Shown here one piece after another: positions 19,826 through 28,687 of a DNA stretch of 64,000 bases. Positions within the stretch are counted from its first letter, which is position 1. Each line of letters opens with the position of its first letter. The translations under genes were made by a program, and so were the position numbers. The notes below the pieces were generated by a model, which saw only the letters and a program-made list of their open reading frames with translations, made no database searches and had not been told where the DNA came from. The stretch comes from Flavobacteriales bacterium (GTDB lineage: Bacteria > Bacteroidota > Bacteroidia > Flavobacteriales_F > PHOS-HE28), in assembly GCA_016713865.1 (NCBI GenBank), contig JADJOG010000049.1, forward strand, positions 1-64,000. The letters are read 5' to 3'.

Positions 19826-21151
19826 CTACTCCACCGCCACAAAAGGCCGAGCCACCGCCGTGCCCTTGCGCACATATGGCCGCACGATCAAGCGGATGGT
19901 GTTGCGCCAGCTCAGGTATTTCCAGCCCCAATTGAAGAGCACCACCGCGCGGTTCCGGAAGCCCACGAGCTGCGCCACGTGAACGAGCATCCACAACAGC
20001 CAAGCAATCGTTCCACCGAAGCTCCATGTGCCGATGTCCACAACGGCCTTGCGCCTACCGATCACTGCCATGCTGCCCTTGTCGCGATAGCTGAACGGCA
20101 ATGCCTCCTTTCCCTCAGCGCGACGGATGAGGTTCTTGGCCAGATGCTGCCCTTGCTGAATGGCAACGGTGGCCACTTGCGGATGACCCTTCGGATAGGC
20201 GGGCTCTTCCATGAGAGCGATGTCACCCAGCACATAAACATCACTGAAGCCCTTCACAGCATTGGTGCGATCCACCATGAAGCGGCTCGCGCGCTCGTTC
20301 AACCCCGTTTCCAAGCCAGGGATGGTAACGCCCTTCACCCCTGCTGCCCAGATCACGGTATTGGTATCGAGCGCCTCCCCATCGTCGAGCGTGATGTGCT
20401 CGTCGTCGCCGCTCATCACACGCTTGTTCAGCAGCAGTTCCACGCCCAATTGCTTCAGGTACTTCTCGGCATTCGCGCTCGACTTCTCCGAGAAGTTCTT
20501 CAGCACGCGATCATTGCTGTCGATGAGCACGATGCGCATCAGCTCGCTATGCATCTCGCGGTACTCGTTGCGCAGCACCGTGCGGCGGATCTCGGCCAAC
20601 GCACCAGCCAATTCCACGCCCGTTGGCCCGGCGCCTACGATCACGAAGTTGAGGCAGCGCTTCAGGTCCGTTTCATCGCGGAGCACCAAAGCGCGCTCGA
20701 ACTCCTGCAGGAAATCGCTGCGAATGTCGAGCGCCTGGCTGATGCTCTTCAGCTGCATGGCCACTTCGGCCATTTGGCGGTTGCCGAAGAAATTGGTGGT
20801 GCTGCCCAGCGCGAGCACGAGGATATCATAGTTGAAATCGCCCACGTTGGTCTCCACGCGCTTCTGCTCGGGCACCACGCGTTGCACCTCGGCCATGCGG
20901 AAGGCCACGTTCGGCATCGGCCCCACTGTTCTCCGGAACGGATGGCCGATGCTGTCGGCGCCGAGACTGGCCGTGGCCACTTGATAGAGCAAGGGCTGGA
21001 AACAGTGGTGGTTCTGCTTGTCGAGCAGCAGCACCTTGTAGGGTTTGCCCGCCAAGCGCTGTATCACTTCCAATCCAGCGAAGCCGCCACCAACCACTAC
21101 AACTGTTGGATGAGGCAGCTTGTCGTAGGTGTGCTTGTCGATCGTCCACAT
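19826..21151 (-). CDS. ndh: Type II NADH:quinone oxidoreductase (NDH-2 family)
   Basis: Membrane-associated FAD enzyme that passes electrons from NADH to menaquinone without pumping protons. FAD Rossmann motif VVVVGGGFAGLEV at residues 17-29; second dinucleotide motif FVIVGAGPTGVELAGALAE near 170-190; quinone-site-like block HCFQPLLYQVATASL. After the catalytic part a hydrophobic C-terminal helix (IAWLLWMLVHVAQLVGF) and amphipathic tail provide membrane binding. 441 residues, intact. Divergent from mnmE with a 47-nt gap. Confidence 0.88.
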   Translation of the reverse strand: MWTIDKHTYDKLPHPTVVVVGGGFAGLEVIQRLAGKPYKVLLLDKQNHHCFQPLLYQVATASLGADSIGHPFRRTVGPMPNVAFRMAEVQRVVPEQKRVETNVGDFNYDILVLALGSTTNFFGNRQMAEVAMQLKSISQALDIRSDFLQEFERALVLRDETDLKRCLNFVIVGAGPTGVELAGALAEIRRTVLRNEYREMHSELMRIVLIDSNDRVLKNFSEKSSANAEKYLKQLGVELLLNKRVMSGDDEHITLDDGEALDTNTVIWAAGVKGVTIPGLETGLNERASRFMVDRTNAVKGFSDVYVLGDIALMEEPAYPKGHPQVATVAIQQGQHLAKNLIRRAEGKEALPFSYRDKGSMAVIGRRKAVVDIGTWSFGGTIAWLLWMLVHVAQLVGFRNRAVVLFNWGWKYLSWRNTIRLIVRPYVRKGTAVARPFVAVE

Positions 21152-21183
21152 GGCTTGCGTGCTTCTGGAGGGGCGAAGATCCG

Positions 21184-21191
21184 GACATTTG
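21184..21191 (+). promoter_or_regulatory. -7 type promoter element directly upstream of mnmE
   Basis: GACATTTG, one base from TAnnTTTG, ending 7 nt before the ATG at 21199. A transcript from here would start at or next to the start codon. Confidence 0.35.
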
Positions 21192-21198
21192 CAGGCCT

Positions 21199-22545
21199 AT
21201 GCTGAACAACGACACAATAGCGGCCATTTCAACTGCACCCGGCACAGGGGCCATCGCCTTGCTGCGCCTCTCAGGACCGAAGGCCGAAGCCGTTGCGCGC
21301 GCCGTGAGTGAAGGACTTCCGGAAGCGATCACCGAGCGGATGGCGATGCGTTGCTTCTTTCGCGATGCCGAAGGCCGCATCGACGACGGGCTGGTCACGC
21401 TCTTTCGCGGGCCGCGCTCCTACACCGGCGAGGATGTCGCCGAACTGGCCGTGCACGGCTCGCCATACATCCAACAGCGTTTGATGGAGGCCATGCTAGC
21501 GGCGGGCGCACGCCTCGCGCTGCCCGGCGAATTCACGCAGCGCGCCTACCTCAACCGCAAGCTCGACCTTAGCCAGGCCGAGGCCGTGGCCGACCTCATC
21601 GCCAGCCAGAGCGCGGCGCAGCATCGTTTGGCGCTGCACCAATTGCGCGGCGGCTTCGGCAAGCGCATCGAGGATCTGCGGCAGGAGCTCATCGACTTCG
21701 CCGCGCTGATCGAATTGGAGCTCGACTTCGGCGAGGAGGACGTGGAATTCGCGAAGCGGCCGGAATTGATCGCATTGATTGACCGCATCACCGGCATCTG
21801 CACCGAATTGATCGAGAGCTTCCGATATGGCAACGCCGTGAAACAGGGCGTGCCGGTGGCCATCGTGGGCGCGCCCAACAGCGGCAAGAGCACCTTGCTC
21901 AACGCGCTGCTGCAAGAGGACCGCGCCATCGTGAGCGAGATCCCCGGCACCACGCGCGACACGGTGGAAGAGACCATCACCATCGGTGGTGTGCTCTTCC
22001 GTTTCATCGACACGGCGGGCATCCGAAAGACCGAGGACTCGGTTGAGAATCTCGGCATCGAACGGAGCTACAAGAAGGCGAAGGAAGCTGCAATCGTGGT
22101 GCTGCTCGGCGATGCCAGCGTGATGAACGAGCAGGCCTTCGCCTTCGAGGCAGCCATGCTGCGCGAGCGCATCGGCGATGGCGCCGCGATCATCCCCGTG
22201 CTGAACAAGAGCGACGTGGCGCCGGTGAAGGCCGCGGGCACGCTCACCATCAGCGCCAAGAAGGGCGAAGGATTGGAACCGCTCAAGCAGCGCTTCATCG
22301 ATCTCGTGAATGCCACTGCCGCCCCCGGCGACATCGTGGTGACCAACGCGCGGCATGTGGATGCGCTCACCAAGGCGCGTCAGGCGCTGCTCGATGCGCG
22401 CGCAGCAATCGAGCAAGGCATCAGCGGCGAATTGCTCGCCGTGGATCTGCGTCGCGCGCAGCACCACCTCGGCGAGATCACCGGGAAGATCACGCCGGAC
22501 GATTTGCTGGGGAGTATTTTCGGGCGGTTCTGCATCGGGAAGTGA
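21199..22545 (+). CDS. mnmE: tRNA uridine-5-carboxymethylaminomethyl modification GTPase
   Basis: MnmE works with MnmG to modify U34 of certain tRNAs. N-terminal tetrahydrofolate-binding domain (DTIAAISTAPGTGAIALLRL start), central helical region, inserted G domain with P-loop GAPNSGKST at 224-232, switch II DTAG at 271-274, NKSD near 335, and the invariant C-terminal FCIGK with catalytic Cys at 445. ATG at 21199 is chosen because it gives the conserved N-terminus; the frame is open upstream but that part overlaps ndh. 448 residues, intact. Confidence 0.96.
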   Translation: MLNNDTIAAISTAPGTGAIALLRLSGPKAEAVARAVSEGLPEAITERMAMRCFFRDAEGRIDDGLVTLFRGPRSYTGEDVAELAVHGSPYIQQRLMEAMLAAGARLALPGEFTQRAYLNRKLDLSQAEAVADLIASQSAAQHRLALHQLRGGFGKRIEDLRQELIDFAALIELELDFGEEDVEFAKRPELIALIDRITGICTELIESFRYGNAVKQGVPVAIVGAPNSGKSTLLNALLQEDRAIVSEIPGTTRDTVEETITIGGVLFRFIDTAGIRKTEDSVENLGIERSYKKAKEAAIVVLLGDASVMNEQAFAFEAAMLRERIGDGAAIIPVLNKSDVAPVKAAGTLTISAKKGEGLEPLKQRFIDLVNATAAPGDIVVTNARHVDALTKARQALLDARAAIEQGISGELLAVDLRRAQHHLGEITGKITPDDLLGSIFGRFCIGK

Positions 22546-22562
22546 TCCAAGAGTTGTTCAAA

Positions 22563-22582
22563 GGCTACGGGATTCACCGTAG
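22563..22582 (+). terminator. Short perfect hairpin after mnmE
   Basis: GCTACGG and CCGTAGC pair perfectly around GATTCA, 18 nt after the mnmE stop. No T-run follows. Could end mnmE transcription or be part of the next leader. Confidence 0.3.
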
Positions 22583-22650
22583 CACTTCACGGTATTCACC
22601 GGAGGAATCGCGATGCCCCATTGGGGGACGTTTGCCGAAACCTCTACGAC

Positions 22651-23841
22651 GTGTCCACCCACGCACGACAAGGGGGAGCCGGTCAGCGTACCGTGATCCT
22701 TCTGTTCGCCACTGCCCTCGCGGGTCTGTTAGCCATAGCCGCAGCCGCCCAAGGCGACGGACAGGAATACCGCCTGCTCAAGGTGGGCGGCCAAGAGAGC
22801 ATTGCTGGTTACCTCACCTGCTGGATCGATCTCGCCCCCGACGGGCAGACCATCGGACTCAGTTCAACCCAAGGCTTCCCCTATCGCAGTTTCCCGGTTG
22901 ATCACGAAGAGCAGGTCCAGGTGCTCGACATCGGCAACTGGTACGCTGGCTCACGCGCGCGCTTCAGCAAGAGCGGCAAGCTGATCCTGCTGCAGCAGCT
23001 CTTCTACATCGACTTCGCCCCCAACAAGGACCGCCCCATCAAGTATGAGGTGGTTGACCGCGCCACGGGCAAGGCCATCGCGCGCTTCGAGGACCTCTAC
23101 GCCGCCGCCATCACACCCGATGAGCAGAACGTGGCCACGCTCGGCACCGATGGCCTGCACCTCGTTGACCTCAGGACCGGCAAGCGCACCGCCTTGCACC
23201 TGCCGCGCACCGGAAACGCTGTTGCCGTGAGCACCGATGGCGCGCGTATCGCCGTGGCGCACAGGCCAACGAAGGAAGAGCTGCAACAGCTCAGCGCGCT
23301 TCGCAACGACAAGGACGCGCTGAAGTCCGCGATGAAGACCGGGCAGATCGTGAAGGTGTACGATGCGCGCACGCTGGAGCCGCTGCACATGCTCGATGAT
23401 CTCTTCGACAAAGTGTTCCGCTTGGAGTACAGCCCCGATGGCCAGGACTTGTGGATCCATGCGAAACCGCACACGCGCAAAGGCGGCAATCCCAACCCGA
23501 ACCAGAGCTACGTGAGCGTGGCCGATGCGCGCACCGGCGACATGCGGCGCAGCAGCTTCCCTTCGCTATCGCTCTTCGAGCCCGACTTCCGCATCAGTCC
23601 GGACGGGAGGCTGTTCGCTATCGGCAGCCAGGGCGGCCGATTCATGGAGCTGCACATCTACGACCGCGCCACCGGCAGCATGAAGGACCGCTTCGTGCTC
23701 AATTACCGCCTCTTCGAGAAGATGGCCAGCAAGGCCGAGTTCCCCAGCGACGGCCGCCTCTCATTCGTGTTCCTGCCCGATGGCAAGCGACTGCTCATGA
23801 CGTTCGGCAACCGCCTGATCGAATGGACCTACAACCCATGA
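22651..23841 (+). CDS. Secreted WD40-like beta-propeller protein of unknown function
   Basis: About 400 residues. Signal-like core (VILLFATALAGLLAIAAAAQ) and then repeats of the S-x-D-G/P-D-G type separated by ~40 residues (for example LAPDGQTIGL, VSTDGARIAVA, YSPDGQDLWI, ISPDGRLFAIG), typical of WD40-like propellers. The start is uncertain: GTG 22651 is chosen, but GTG 22693 and TTG 22621 are in frame; a GGAGGA box precedes an out-of-frame ATG at 22613, so a missing base near the start is possible. Its stop overlaps the next gene by ATGA, and a PQQ-type propeller follows, suggesting one secreted-protein operon. Confidence 0.68.
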   Translation: MSTHARQGGAGQRTVILLFATALAGLLAIAAAAQGDGQEYRLLKVGGQESIAGYLTCWIDLAPDGQTIGLSSTQGFPYRSFPVDHEEQVQVLDIGNWYAGSRARFSKSGKLILLQQLFYIDFAPNKDRPIKYEVVDRATGKAIARFEDLYAAAITPDEQNVATLGTDGLHLVDLRTGKRTALHLPRTGNAVAVSTDGARIAVAHRPTKEELQQLSALRNDKDALKSAMKTGQIVKVYDARTLEPLHMLDDLFDKVFRLEYSPDGQDLWIHAKPHTRKGGNPNPNQSYVSVADARTGDMRRSSFPSLSLFEPDFRISPDGRLFAIGSQGGRFMELHIYDRATGSMKDRFVLNYRLFEKMASKAEFPSDGRLSFVFLPDGKRLLMTFGNRLIEWTYNP

Positions 23842-24215
23842 AGCGACTCATCCTCCTACTACCCATGCTCCTCGCGTTGCTCACCTCATCCGCGCAGAAA
23901 AAGGAGCTTATCGAGGACAAGCCCACGATCCTGAAGCGCGCGGCCGAGGCCTTCGACGCCATGCTGCAACCAGGAGCGCTCCTGCACGAGGCCGTGATCA
24001 AAGAGCAGCTCATCGGCCGGTACGTGCTGCAGGTGAGCTTCCGCGAGAAGGGCGACATCAGCAGCGTGTTCGTGGTGAGCGCTGCGGATCACGACACGCG
24101 CTCGCAGAACCGATTCAAGGACCTCGTGCATCAGCAAGTGCTGCCCTTCAAGATGCCGAAGGGCCAGCAGTACCGCATTGAACAGGTGTTCGACCTGAAC
24201 GCCATACCCCGATAA
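23838..24215 (+). CDS. Small secreted protein of unknown function
   Basis: 125 residues with an N-terminal signal peptide (LILLLPMLLALLTSSAQ). The mature part (LQVSFREKGDISSVFVVSAA, then HQQVLPFKMPKG) resembles the strand order of TonB C-terminal-like domains but is too divergent for a firm call. ATG overlaps the stop of the propeller gene, so translation is probably coupled. Confidence 0.65.
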   Translation: MKRLILLLPMLLALLTSSAQKKELIEDKPTILKRAAEAFDAMLQPGALLHEAVIKEQLIGRYVLQVSFREKGDISSVFVVSAADHDTRSQNRFKDLVHQQVLPFKMPKGQQYRIEQVFDLNAIPR

Positions 24216-24236
24216 CACCCACAAACCATCAAGCAC

Positions 24237-25883
24237 ATGAGAACACTTACAACAACCACCCTGCTGCTCTGCGCCGCCGCATCGTTCGCGCAAGCCGATA
24301 TGCCCGTGCTCTGGGAGACCAAACTGGAGCACCGCATCGAGCACACCGGCACAGGAACGGAGAACCGCGGCTACAGCTACGCCGCAAGCGAGAAAGAGAT
24401 GACCGTGTTCGATAACAAGACGGGCGCCACCCGCTGGACCGGCCGCTACAAGGACCTCACACCGAAACTGAACAAGGTGGATGAGCTCATCCCATTCTGG
24501 GAGAGCGACGTGGTCTTCCTCTTTGACCGGAAGATGGGCAAGGACCAGATCGCCGTGCTCGACCTCGCCACCGGCAAGATGCTCTGGGGCACGGATAAGT
24601 ACCAGGACCTCAACGACGACAACGTGATCTACATCCCCGAGCGCGACGCCTTCGCCATCTCGCTGAAGGAGCGCATCGTATTCGTGAAGGCCAAGACCGG
24701 TGAGGAAGTCTGGAGCACTGACAAGTTCAAGGGCGTGGTGGGCCAGTACGTGGCCACGCCCGATGGCAAGATGGTGATGGTGAACTTTGTTCCTGGCTCA
24801 CTGGGCGCGCTCTTCACCGGTTTCAAGAACCAGATCGTGAAGATCGATCTCGCCAATGGCAACATCCTCTGGGAGAACACCTACATCGGCCGCGCCGAGC
24901 GCAAAGTGATCACCCGCGACTTCCTCTATGACCTGAGCATCGTTGGCGACAAGGTGTTCCTGCGCATGAACGGCATGCAGGTGTACGACCTGAACACCGG
25001 CGCCAACGTTTACAGCGCCGCCTTCGACTTCACGCCCGACAAGCTCGTTGGCGCACCAGCCGGAGCCAAGAAATTCGGCGTGTACCATGCGGTGGCCGAC
25101 CCCGTGATCGTAGGTGACGACCTATACGTGCTGGACATGAGCAGCAAGAAGAGCCAATACGTGAAGAAGTACGACCGCAATAGCGGCAAGCTGCTTTGGA
25201 CGAGCCCCGAGATCAAGGAGGCGCGCGCCATACCCAACATGTACGTGGTGGGTGACCGCGTGCTGCTGCAGATCGGCGGCAACGTGGAGTGCCAGGCGTA
25301 CATCTATCGCCGCGAGCCCGATGGTCAGGGTGGCTGGCGCATCATCCAGGAATGGAAGGTGTGGCACCCCAACGTGAAGCCCAACGGTATCCAAGCCTTC
25401 AGCACCAAGGATGGCAGCCAGGCTTGGGAGAGCGAACGTTTCCGCAAAGGCATCACCAACGCCATCGTGGTGGGCGAGCAGTTCGTGGTGTGCAGCGGCA
25501 AGGAGCTCTACAGCATGGACGTCGCCACCGGTGCCGAGAAATTCGTGGTGCCCGTGAACAAGGGCGGCGTGGGCAATGCCGATCAGATCCTGGCCTACCA
25601 GGACAAGGTGGTGGTTGTTGGCGACAAGGGCGTGAGCACCTTCAACATGGCCAGTGGCGAGGCTATTGCCAGCGGCAAATACAAGAAGAGCGACCTGGAG
25701 GACGTGAACGGGGATCGCATGATCCTGAAGACCGAAGGCGCCGACATCGCCTGCTTCAACCTCAACGACTGCACGTACAATCAGTTCAACGCGCGGAAAG
25801 AGGCCACTACGACCATGAGCACCGACGGCAACTTCGTTTACGTGTACGAGAAGAAGACCGTCACCAAGGTGGGTACTCGCTAG
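24237..25883 (+). CDS. Secreted PQQ-like beta-propeller repeat protein
   Basis: 548 residues with signal peptide (residues 1-19). Multiple blades with the D-x-x-T/S-G-x-x-x-W signature, e.g. DNKTGATRWTGRY, DLATGKMLWGTDKY, KAKTGEEVWSTDKF, DLANGNILWENTY and DRNSGKLLWTSPE. These quinoprotein-like blades often act as scaffolds rather than enzymes; no catalytic calcium/PQQ residues are evident. Last gene of the three-gene run from 22651; a perfect 11-bp hairpin follows the stop. Confidence 0.75.
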   Translation: MRTLTTTTLLLCAAASFAQADMPVLWETKLEHRIEHTGTGTENRGYSYAASEKEMTVFDNKTGATRWTGRYKDLTPKLNKVDELIPFWESDVVFLFDRKMGKDQIAVLDLATGKMLWGTDKYQDLNDDNVIYIPERDAFAISLKERIVFVKAKTGEEVWSTDKFKGVVGQYVATPDGKMVMVNFVPGSLGALFTGFKNQIVKIDLANGNILWENTYIGRAERKVITRDFLYDLSIVGDKVFLRMNGMQVYDLNTGANVYSAAFDFTPDKLVGAPAGAKKFGVYHAVADPVIVGDDLYVLDMSSKKSQYVKKYDRNSGKLLWTSPEIKEARAIPNMYVVGDRVLLQIGGNVECQAYIYRREPDGQGGWRIIQEWKVWHPNVKPNGIQAFSTKDGSQAWESERFRKGITNAIVVGEQFVVCSGKELYSMDVATGAEKFVVPVNKGGVGNADQILAYQDKVVVVGDKGVSTFNMASGEAIASGKYKKSDLEDVNGDRMILKTEGADIACFNLNDCTYNQFNARKEATTTMSTDGNFVYVYEKKTVTKVGTR

Positions 25884-25909
25884 GTCCGTACGACCGATCG
25901 GGGAACGTG

Positions 25910-25935
25910 CAGGCCGCGCTGAAAAGCGCGGCCTG
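25910..25935. terminator. Strong GC hairpin between convergent genes
   Basis: CAGGCCGCGCT and AGCGCGGCCTG form a perfect 11-bp stem around a GAAA tetraloop, 26 nt after the propeller stop and 32 nt from the end of the convergent NlpE-like gene. Likely works for both directions; no long T-run. Confidence 0.6.
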
Positions 25936-25966
25936 TGCCATTACTCCTCATGTGTTGCCGCTTGGC

Positions 25967-26698
25967 TCACGGACAATGCGCGATGGTCATCGGCGCGCGC
26001 TCGACATAGATGTACTCATCGGCGCCATCGCCTTCCATGGCCGGGCCCATGCTCATGCTGCAGATGGCCTCCACCACCCACGGATCGCCGCCTTGCTTCA
26101 CCGCGCTACGGTAGGACTCCTGTAGTTCGATGTTATTGAAGCTGTTCAGCGGCTCGCCCTCCTCTTCGCTCATATCGATGCCGCCAACGCAGGGCCACAC
26201 GTATTTGGCGCCACACGGCTGGAAGCTCTGCGCATCGGCCATGTAGATGAAGGTGCCCATGAGCCGCATGCGCGGGATGTAGCCATCGTGCTCGCCGGCC
26301 AGCTTATCCAAGGTGTAATCCACTGATGACTGATCCGATTCGTCCATCTCATCCACGAGTTCGAGTCCCTCCTTCTTGAATCGGAAGAAATAAGGCTTGT
26401 CGCCCGTGTAGCCGATTGTGATCAGCCCGTTCACCACATGCCATTGGCCCACGGTGCCCATCGGAATGCTATCGCGCCCGATTCGGCGCTCTTGAAGTAT
26501 GAACGGGCTATCGCTGCGCACCCAGAGGTCGGTGAGCATGCCGGAGCAATCGAGGCACGGCAAAGGGTCCGAGTAATACCCGGGCCAATCGATAGCTTGC
26601 TTATTGCGATCAGCGGACGCTTCAGTCGTGTTCACCAAGGCTCTCCGCTCGACCCGCAGGCCGCCAAGAGGGACTAGGAAGATCGATGCATGCTTCAT
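25967..26698 (-). CDS. NlpE-like lipoprotein (N-terminus frameshifted)
   Basis: ATG at 26698 gives MKHASIFLVPLGGLRVERR, not a good signal. One frame over, the same DNA reads LAACGSSGEPW, an ideal lipobox directly after the hydrophobic start, so a base is probably missing near 26665 and another change restores the frame near 26630. The mature part contains GYYSDPLPCLDCSGMLTDLW, the C-x-x-C block of NlpE-type copper/envelope-stress lipoproteins, then beta strands and a C-terminal extension with further Cys. A TAGTTTCG box ends 5 nt before the start on the minus strand. Family level only. Confidence 0.65.
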   Translation of the reverse strand: MKHASIFLVPLGGLRVERRALVNTTEASADRNKQAIDWPGYYSDPLPCLDCSGMLTDLWVRSDSPFILQERRIGRDSIPMGTVGQWHVVNGLITIGYTGDKPYFFRFKKEGLELVDEMDESDQSSVDYTLDKLAGEHDGYIPRMRLMGTFIYMADAQSFQPCGAKYVWPCVGGIDMSEEEGEPLNSFNNIELQESYRSAVKQGGDPWVVEAICSMSMGPAMEGDGADEYIYVERAPMTIAHCP

Positions 26699-26703
26699 GG
26701 CAG

Positions 26704-26711
26704 CGAAACTA
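26704..26711 (-). promoter_or_regulatory. -7 type promoter element upstream of the NlpE-like gene
   Basis: TAGTTTCG on the minus strand ending 5 nt before the ATG, close to TAnnTTTG. Confidence 0.3.
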
Positions 26712-26729
26712 CAGGCGCATCTTCGCCAC

Positions 26730-27347
26730 ATGGTAACGCCATTGCTCTCCGCCTTCTACTTCGGCAGCGTTGAGCACTACCGGCTGCTCGCTCAACATCC
26801 TCGTGTGGTCATCGACACCGGCGAGCATTACGTGCGGCAGAGCTACCGGACCAGAACGCGGATCGTGGGCCCTAACGGACCGCAAGACCTCAGTGTGCAG
26901 ATCCTGCACGACCACGGCAACAAGATGCCCATGCGCGAGGTGCGGCTATCAAGCGCCGAAACCTGGCCGCAGCAGCACCTGCACGCCATCCGCAGCGCAT
27001 ATGGCAACACGCCTTGGTTCATTCACTACATCGATGACATCGAGGAAGTGCTTACGGCACCCCACGAGCGCCTCATCGACCTGAATCGGGCCACCATGCG
27101 ACTGGGCATGCGCTGGCTCGGATTATCGTCCGAGGTGGAAATCGCTGATGAATTCGTGGAATCGACCGATGGCCTGCTGGACCTCCGGAGCACGTTTCAC
27201 CCTAAAAAGCCGCTTCCTGAAAGGGTTGAAGCGGTGGCTGCCTTCCCCCAGACCTTCGCCGATCGGCACGGATTCCAAGCACGGGTGAGCCTGATCGACC
27301 TGGTTTGCAACTGCGGTCCAGAAGCGGCCCAGCGACTTCTTTCATAA
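26730..27347 (+). CDS. WbqC-like protein
   Basis: 205-residue cytosolic protein matching the WbqC family: LLSAFYFGSVEHYRLLAQHP near the start, VIDTGEHYVRQSYRTRTRI, the SVQILHDHGNKMPMREV block, then TPWFIHYIDDIEEVL. WbqC proteins are found in O-antigen/sugar biosynthesis loci of Proteobacteria and as stand-alone conserved genes in Bacteroidota; the reaction is unknown. ATG at 26730 chosen because upstream in-frame sequence overlaps the divergent lipoprotein gene start. Confidence 0.76.
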   Translation: MVTPLLSAFYFGSVEHYRLLAQHPRVVIDTGEHYVRQSYRTRTRIVGPNGPQDLSVQILHDHGNKMPMREVRLSSAETWPQQHLHAIRSAYGNTPWFIHYIDDIEEVLTAPHERLIDLNRATMRLGMRWLGLSSEVEIADEFVESTDGLLDLRSTFHPKKPLPERVEAVAAFPQTFADRHGFQARVSLIDLVCNCGPEAAQRLLS

Positions 27348-27414
27348 GTCAAGTCGCTCAATCTCAATGAAAATCCCTTCTTTTGCCGCCCAATTTCACT
27401 TTCACCAACCAAAC

Positions 27415-27888
27415 ATGAAGACCCGCCTCGTCCTTTCCTTGGCCGTTGCAGCCCTCATCGCCGCTTGCGGCGGCGGCGCTGCCAGCACACCCACGCAAGT
27501 GGCTGAACAGTACCTCACAGCGTTGAACAAGCAGGATTTCGATGCCGCCAAGAAGCTCGGCACCGAGAAGACCGGCCAGATGCTGGACATGATGGCACCG
27601 ATGATGAAGATGATGGGCGAAGCCGCGAAGGCCGAAGCCGGCTTCAAAATCCTGAACGAGGCGATTGATGGCGAAAAGGCCACCGTGACCTACCGCAGCG
27701 AAGGCAAGGACGCCGATGAGACCCTGAACCTGATCCAGAAAGACGGCAAGTGGCTCGTCGACATGGCGAAGGAAGACAGTGCTGGTGATACCGGCGCTGA
27801 CATGGACATGGGCCTCGACTCCTTGATGGAGGAAGGCAGCGAGATGATCGAAGAGGGCACTGAAGTGCTCGAAGAGGCTGCGCACTAA
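27415..27888 (+). CDS. Small lipoprotein with NTF2-like/DUF4878-type fold
   Basis: 157 residues; signal MKTRLVLSLAVAALIAAC gives a lipobox LIAAC. The mature part starts with TPTQVAEQYLTALNKQDFDAAKK and later has KDGKWLVDMAKE, the layout of small DUF4878-like NTF2-fold lipoproteins. A Met-rich stretch (MLDMMAPMMKMM) and an acidic C-terminus follow. The in-frame ATG at 27367 is rejected because the lipobox fits 27415. Confidence 0.7.
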   Translation: MKTRLVLSLAVAALIAACGGGAASTPTQVAEQYLTALNKQDFDAAKKLGTEKTGQMLDMMAPMMKMMGEAAKAEAGFKILNEAIDGEKATVTYRSEGKDADETLNLIQKDGKWLVDMAKEDSAGDTGADMDMGLDSLMEEGSEMIEEGTEVLEEAAH

Positions 27889-27909
27889 GCGGCACTCGCA
27901 CTGGATTCG

Positions 27910-27950
27910 AACCCGGCAGCATGGCCCCGCAAAGGCCGGGCTGCCGGGTT
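27910..27950. terminator. Long hairpin between convergent genes
   Basis: AACCCGGCAGC and GCTGCCGGGTT pair perfectly over 11 bp, with TGGCC/GGCC continuing the stem inside. It fills the gap between the lipoprotein stop and the end of the convergent YiiX-like gene, overlapping its stop codon by one base. Confidence 0.6.
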
Positions 27951-28579
27951 CAGTGCTTCTGGTGGTTCAGGATGATGTGGAAGCGTGCCGTATCGGTGAA
28001 GCGCGCGAAGCGATAGCGCCCCACCTCGTCGCCCTCGGCATGCGCGTCGAAGACATCAACGCCATAATCGTCGCGCAGGATGCGCCAGACGAGTTCCGAG
28101 CAATAGATCGTGGTGCTGTCCTCCAGATCGAAGTCGTGATCGAAGGGCACTTGCCGCCGCAGGTATTCCTTGGCTCGTGTGGCAATGGGCCCGCGATCCA
28201 ACTCGGTGCGCAAGCGGCTCACCACCACGCTGCCGGGCTTGCTCTGCCCCACGAAAGCCTGAAGCCGATGCGCTTGCATACCGTCGAAATCGGAAAGGCT
28301 GCTGCTCACGGAATGGATCACCCAGAGCGCGCTGTCGTGCTCCGCGACAATGCCGCAGTGCGATACGTCGTAGGGTTCCTTCAGCACATTCGCGATGAAA
28401 TCGCTCACGATGCCGGAGCCGCGCCGCAGGATGATGTCGCCCGGCTCGAGAAGCTCGATCTCTGATTCAGCCAAACGATAGGGCGCCGTTTCAACCGTAG
28501 CCATTGGCCTGTTGCACCACCAAGCGGTCACGCCGATCAGCATAACAACCGCCGGCAGAAATACCCATCCCCTCTTCAC
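27950..28579 (-). CDS. YiiX/YebB-like NlpC/P60-superfamily cysteine hydrolase
   Basis: 209 residues with an N-terminal membrane anchor (VFLPAVVMLIGVTAWWC). Permuted papain-like fold: PGDIILRRGSG near 47-56, catalytic His in DVSHCGIV (H74), and catalytic Cys in TTIYCSELVW (C160). This is the order of YiiX-type permuted NlpC/P60 proteins, which cleave amide or lipid-amide bonds. Starts with GTG at 28579; a TACTTTTC box ends 4 nt upstream on the minus strand. Substrate unknown, but the anchor places it at the periplasmic face. Confidence 0.8.
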   Translation of the reverse strand: MKRGWVFLPAVVMLIGVTAWWCNRPMATVETAPYRLAESEIELLEPGDIILRRGSGIVSDFIANVLKEPYDVSHCGIVAEHDSALWVIHSVSSSLSDFDGMQAHRLQAFVGQSKPGSVVVSRLRTELDRGPIATRAKEYLRRQVPFDHDFDLEDSTTIYCSELVWRILRDDYGVDVFDAHAEGDEVGRYRFARFTDTARFHIILNHQKH

Positions 28580-28687
28580 GGCGGAAAAGTACCGGGCAAC
28601 ATGCTTGGTGACGTGCTCATTACCGTTCCTGAATCCAAGTGCGAATACTGCCGCCTACTGCGCAACTTTCGCCACTAAGCCGAACCT

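Noticed and set aside
19763..21205. 480-codon plus-strand frame overlapping ndh
   Set aside because: Antisense to a well-supported NADH dehydrogenase; no motifs in the product.
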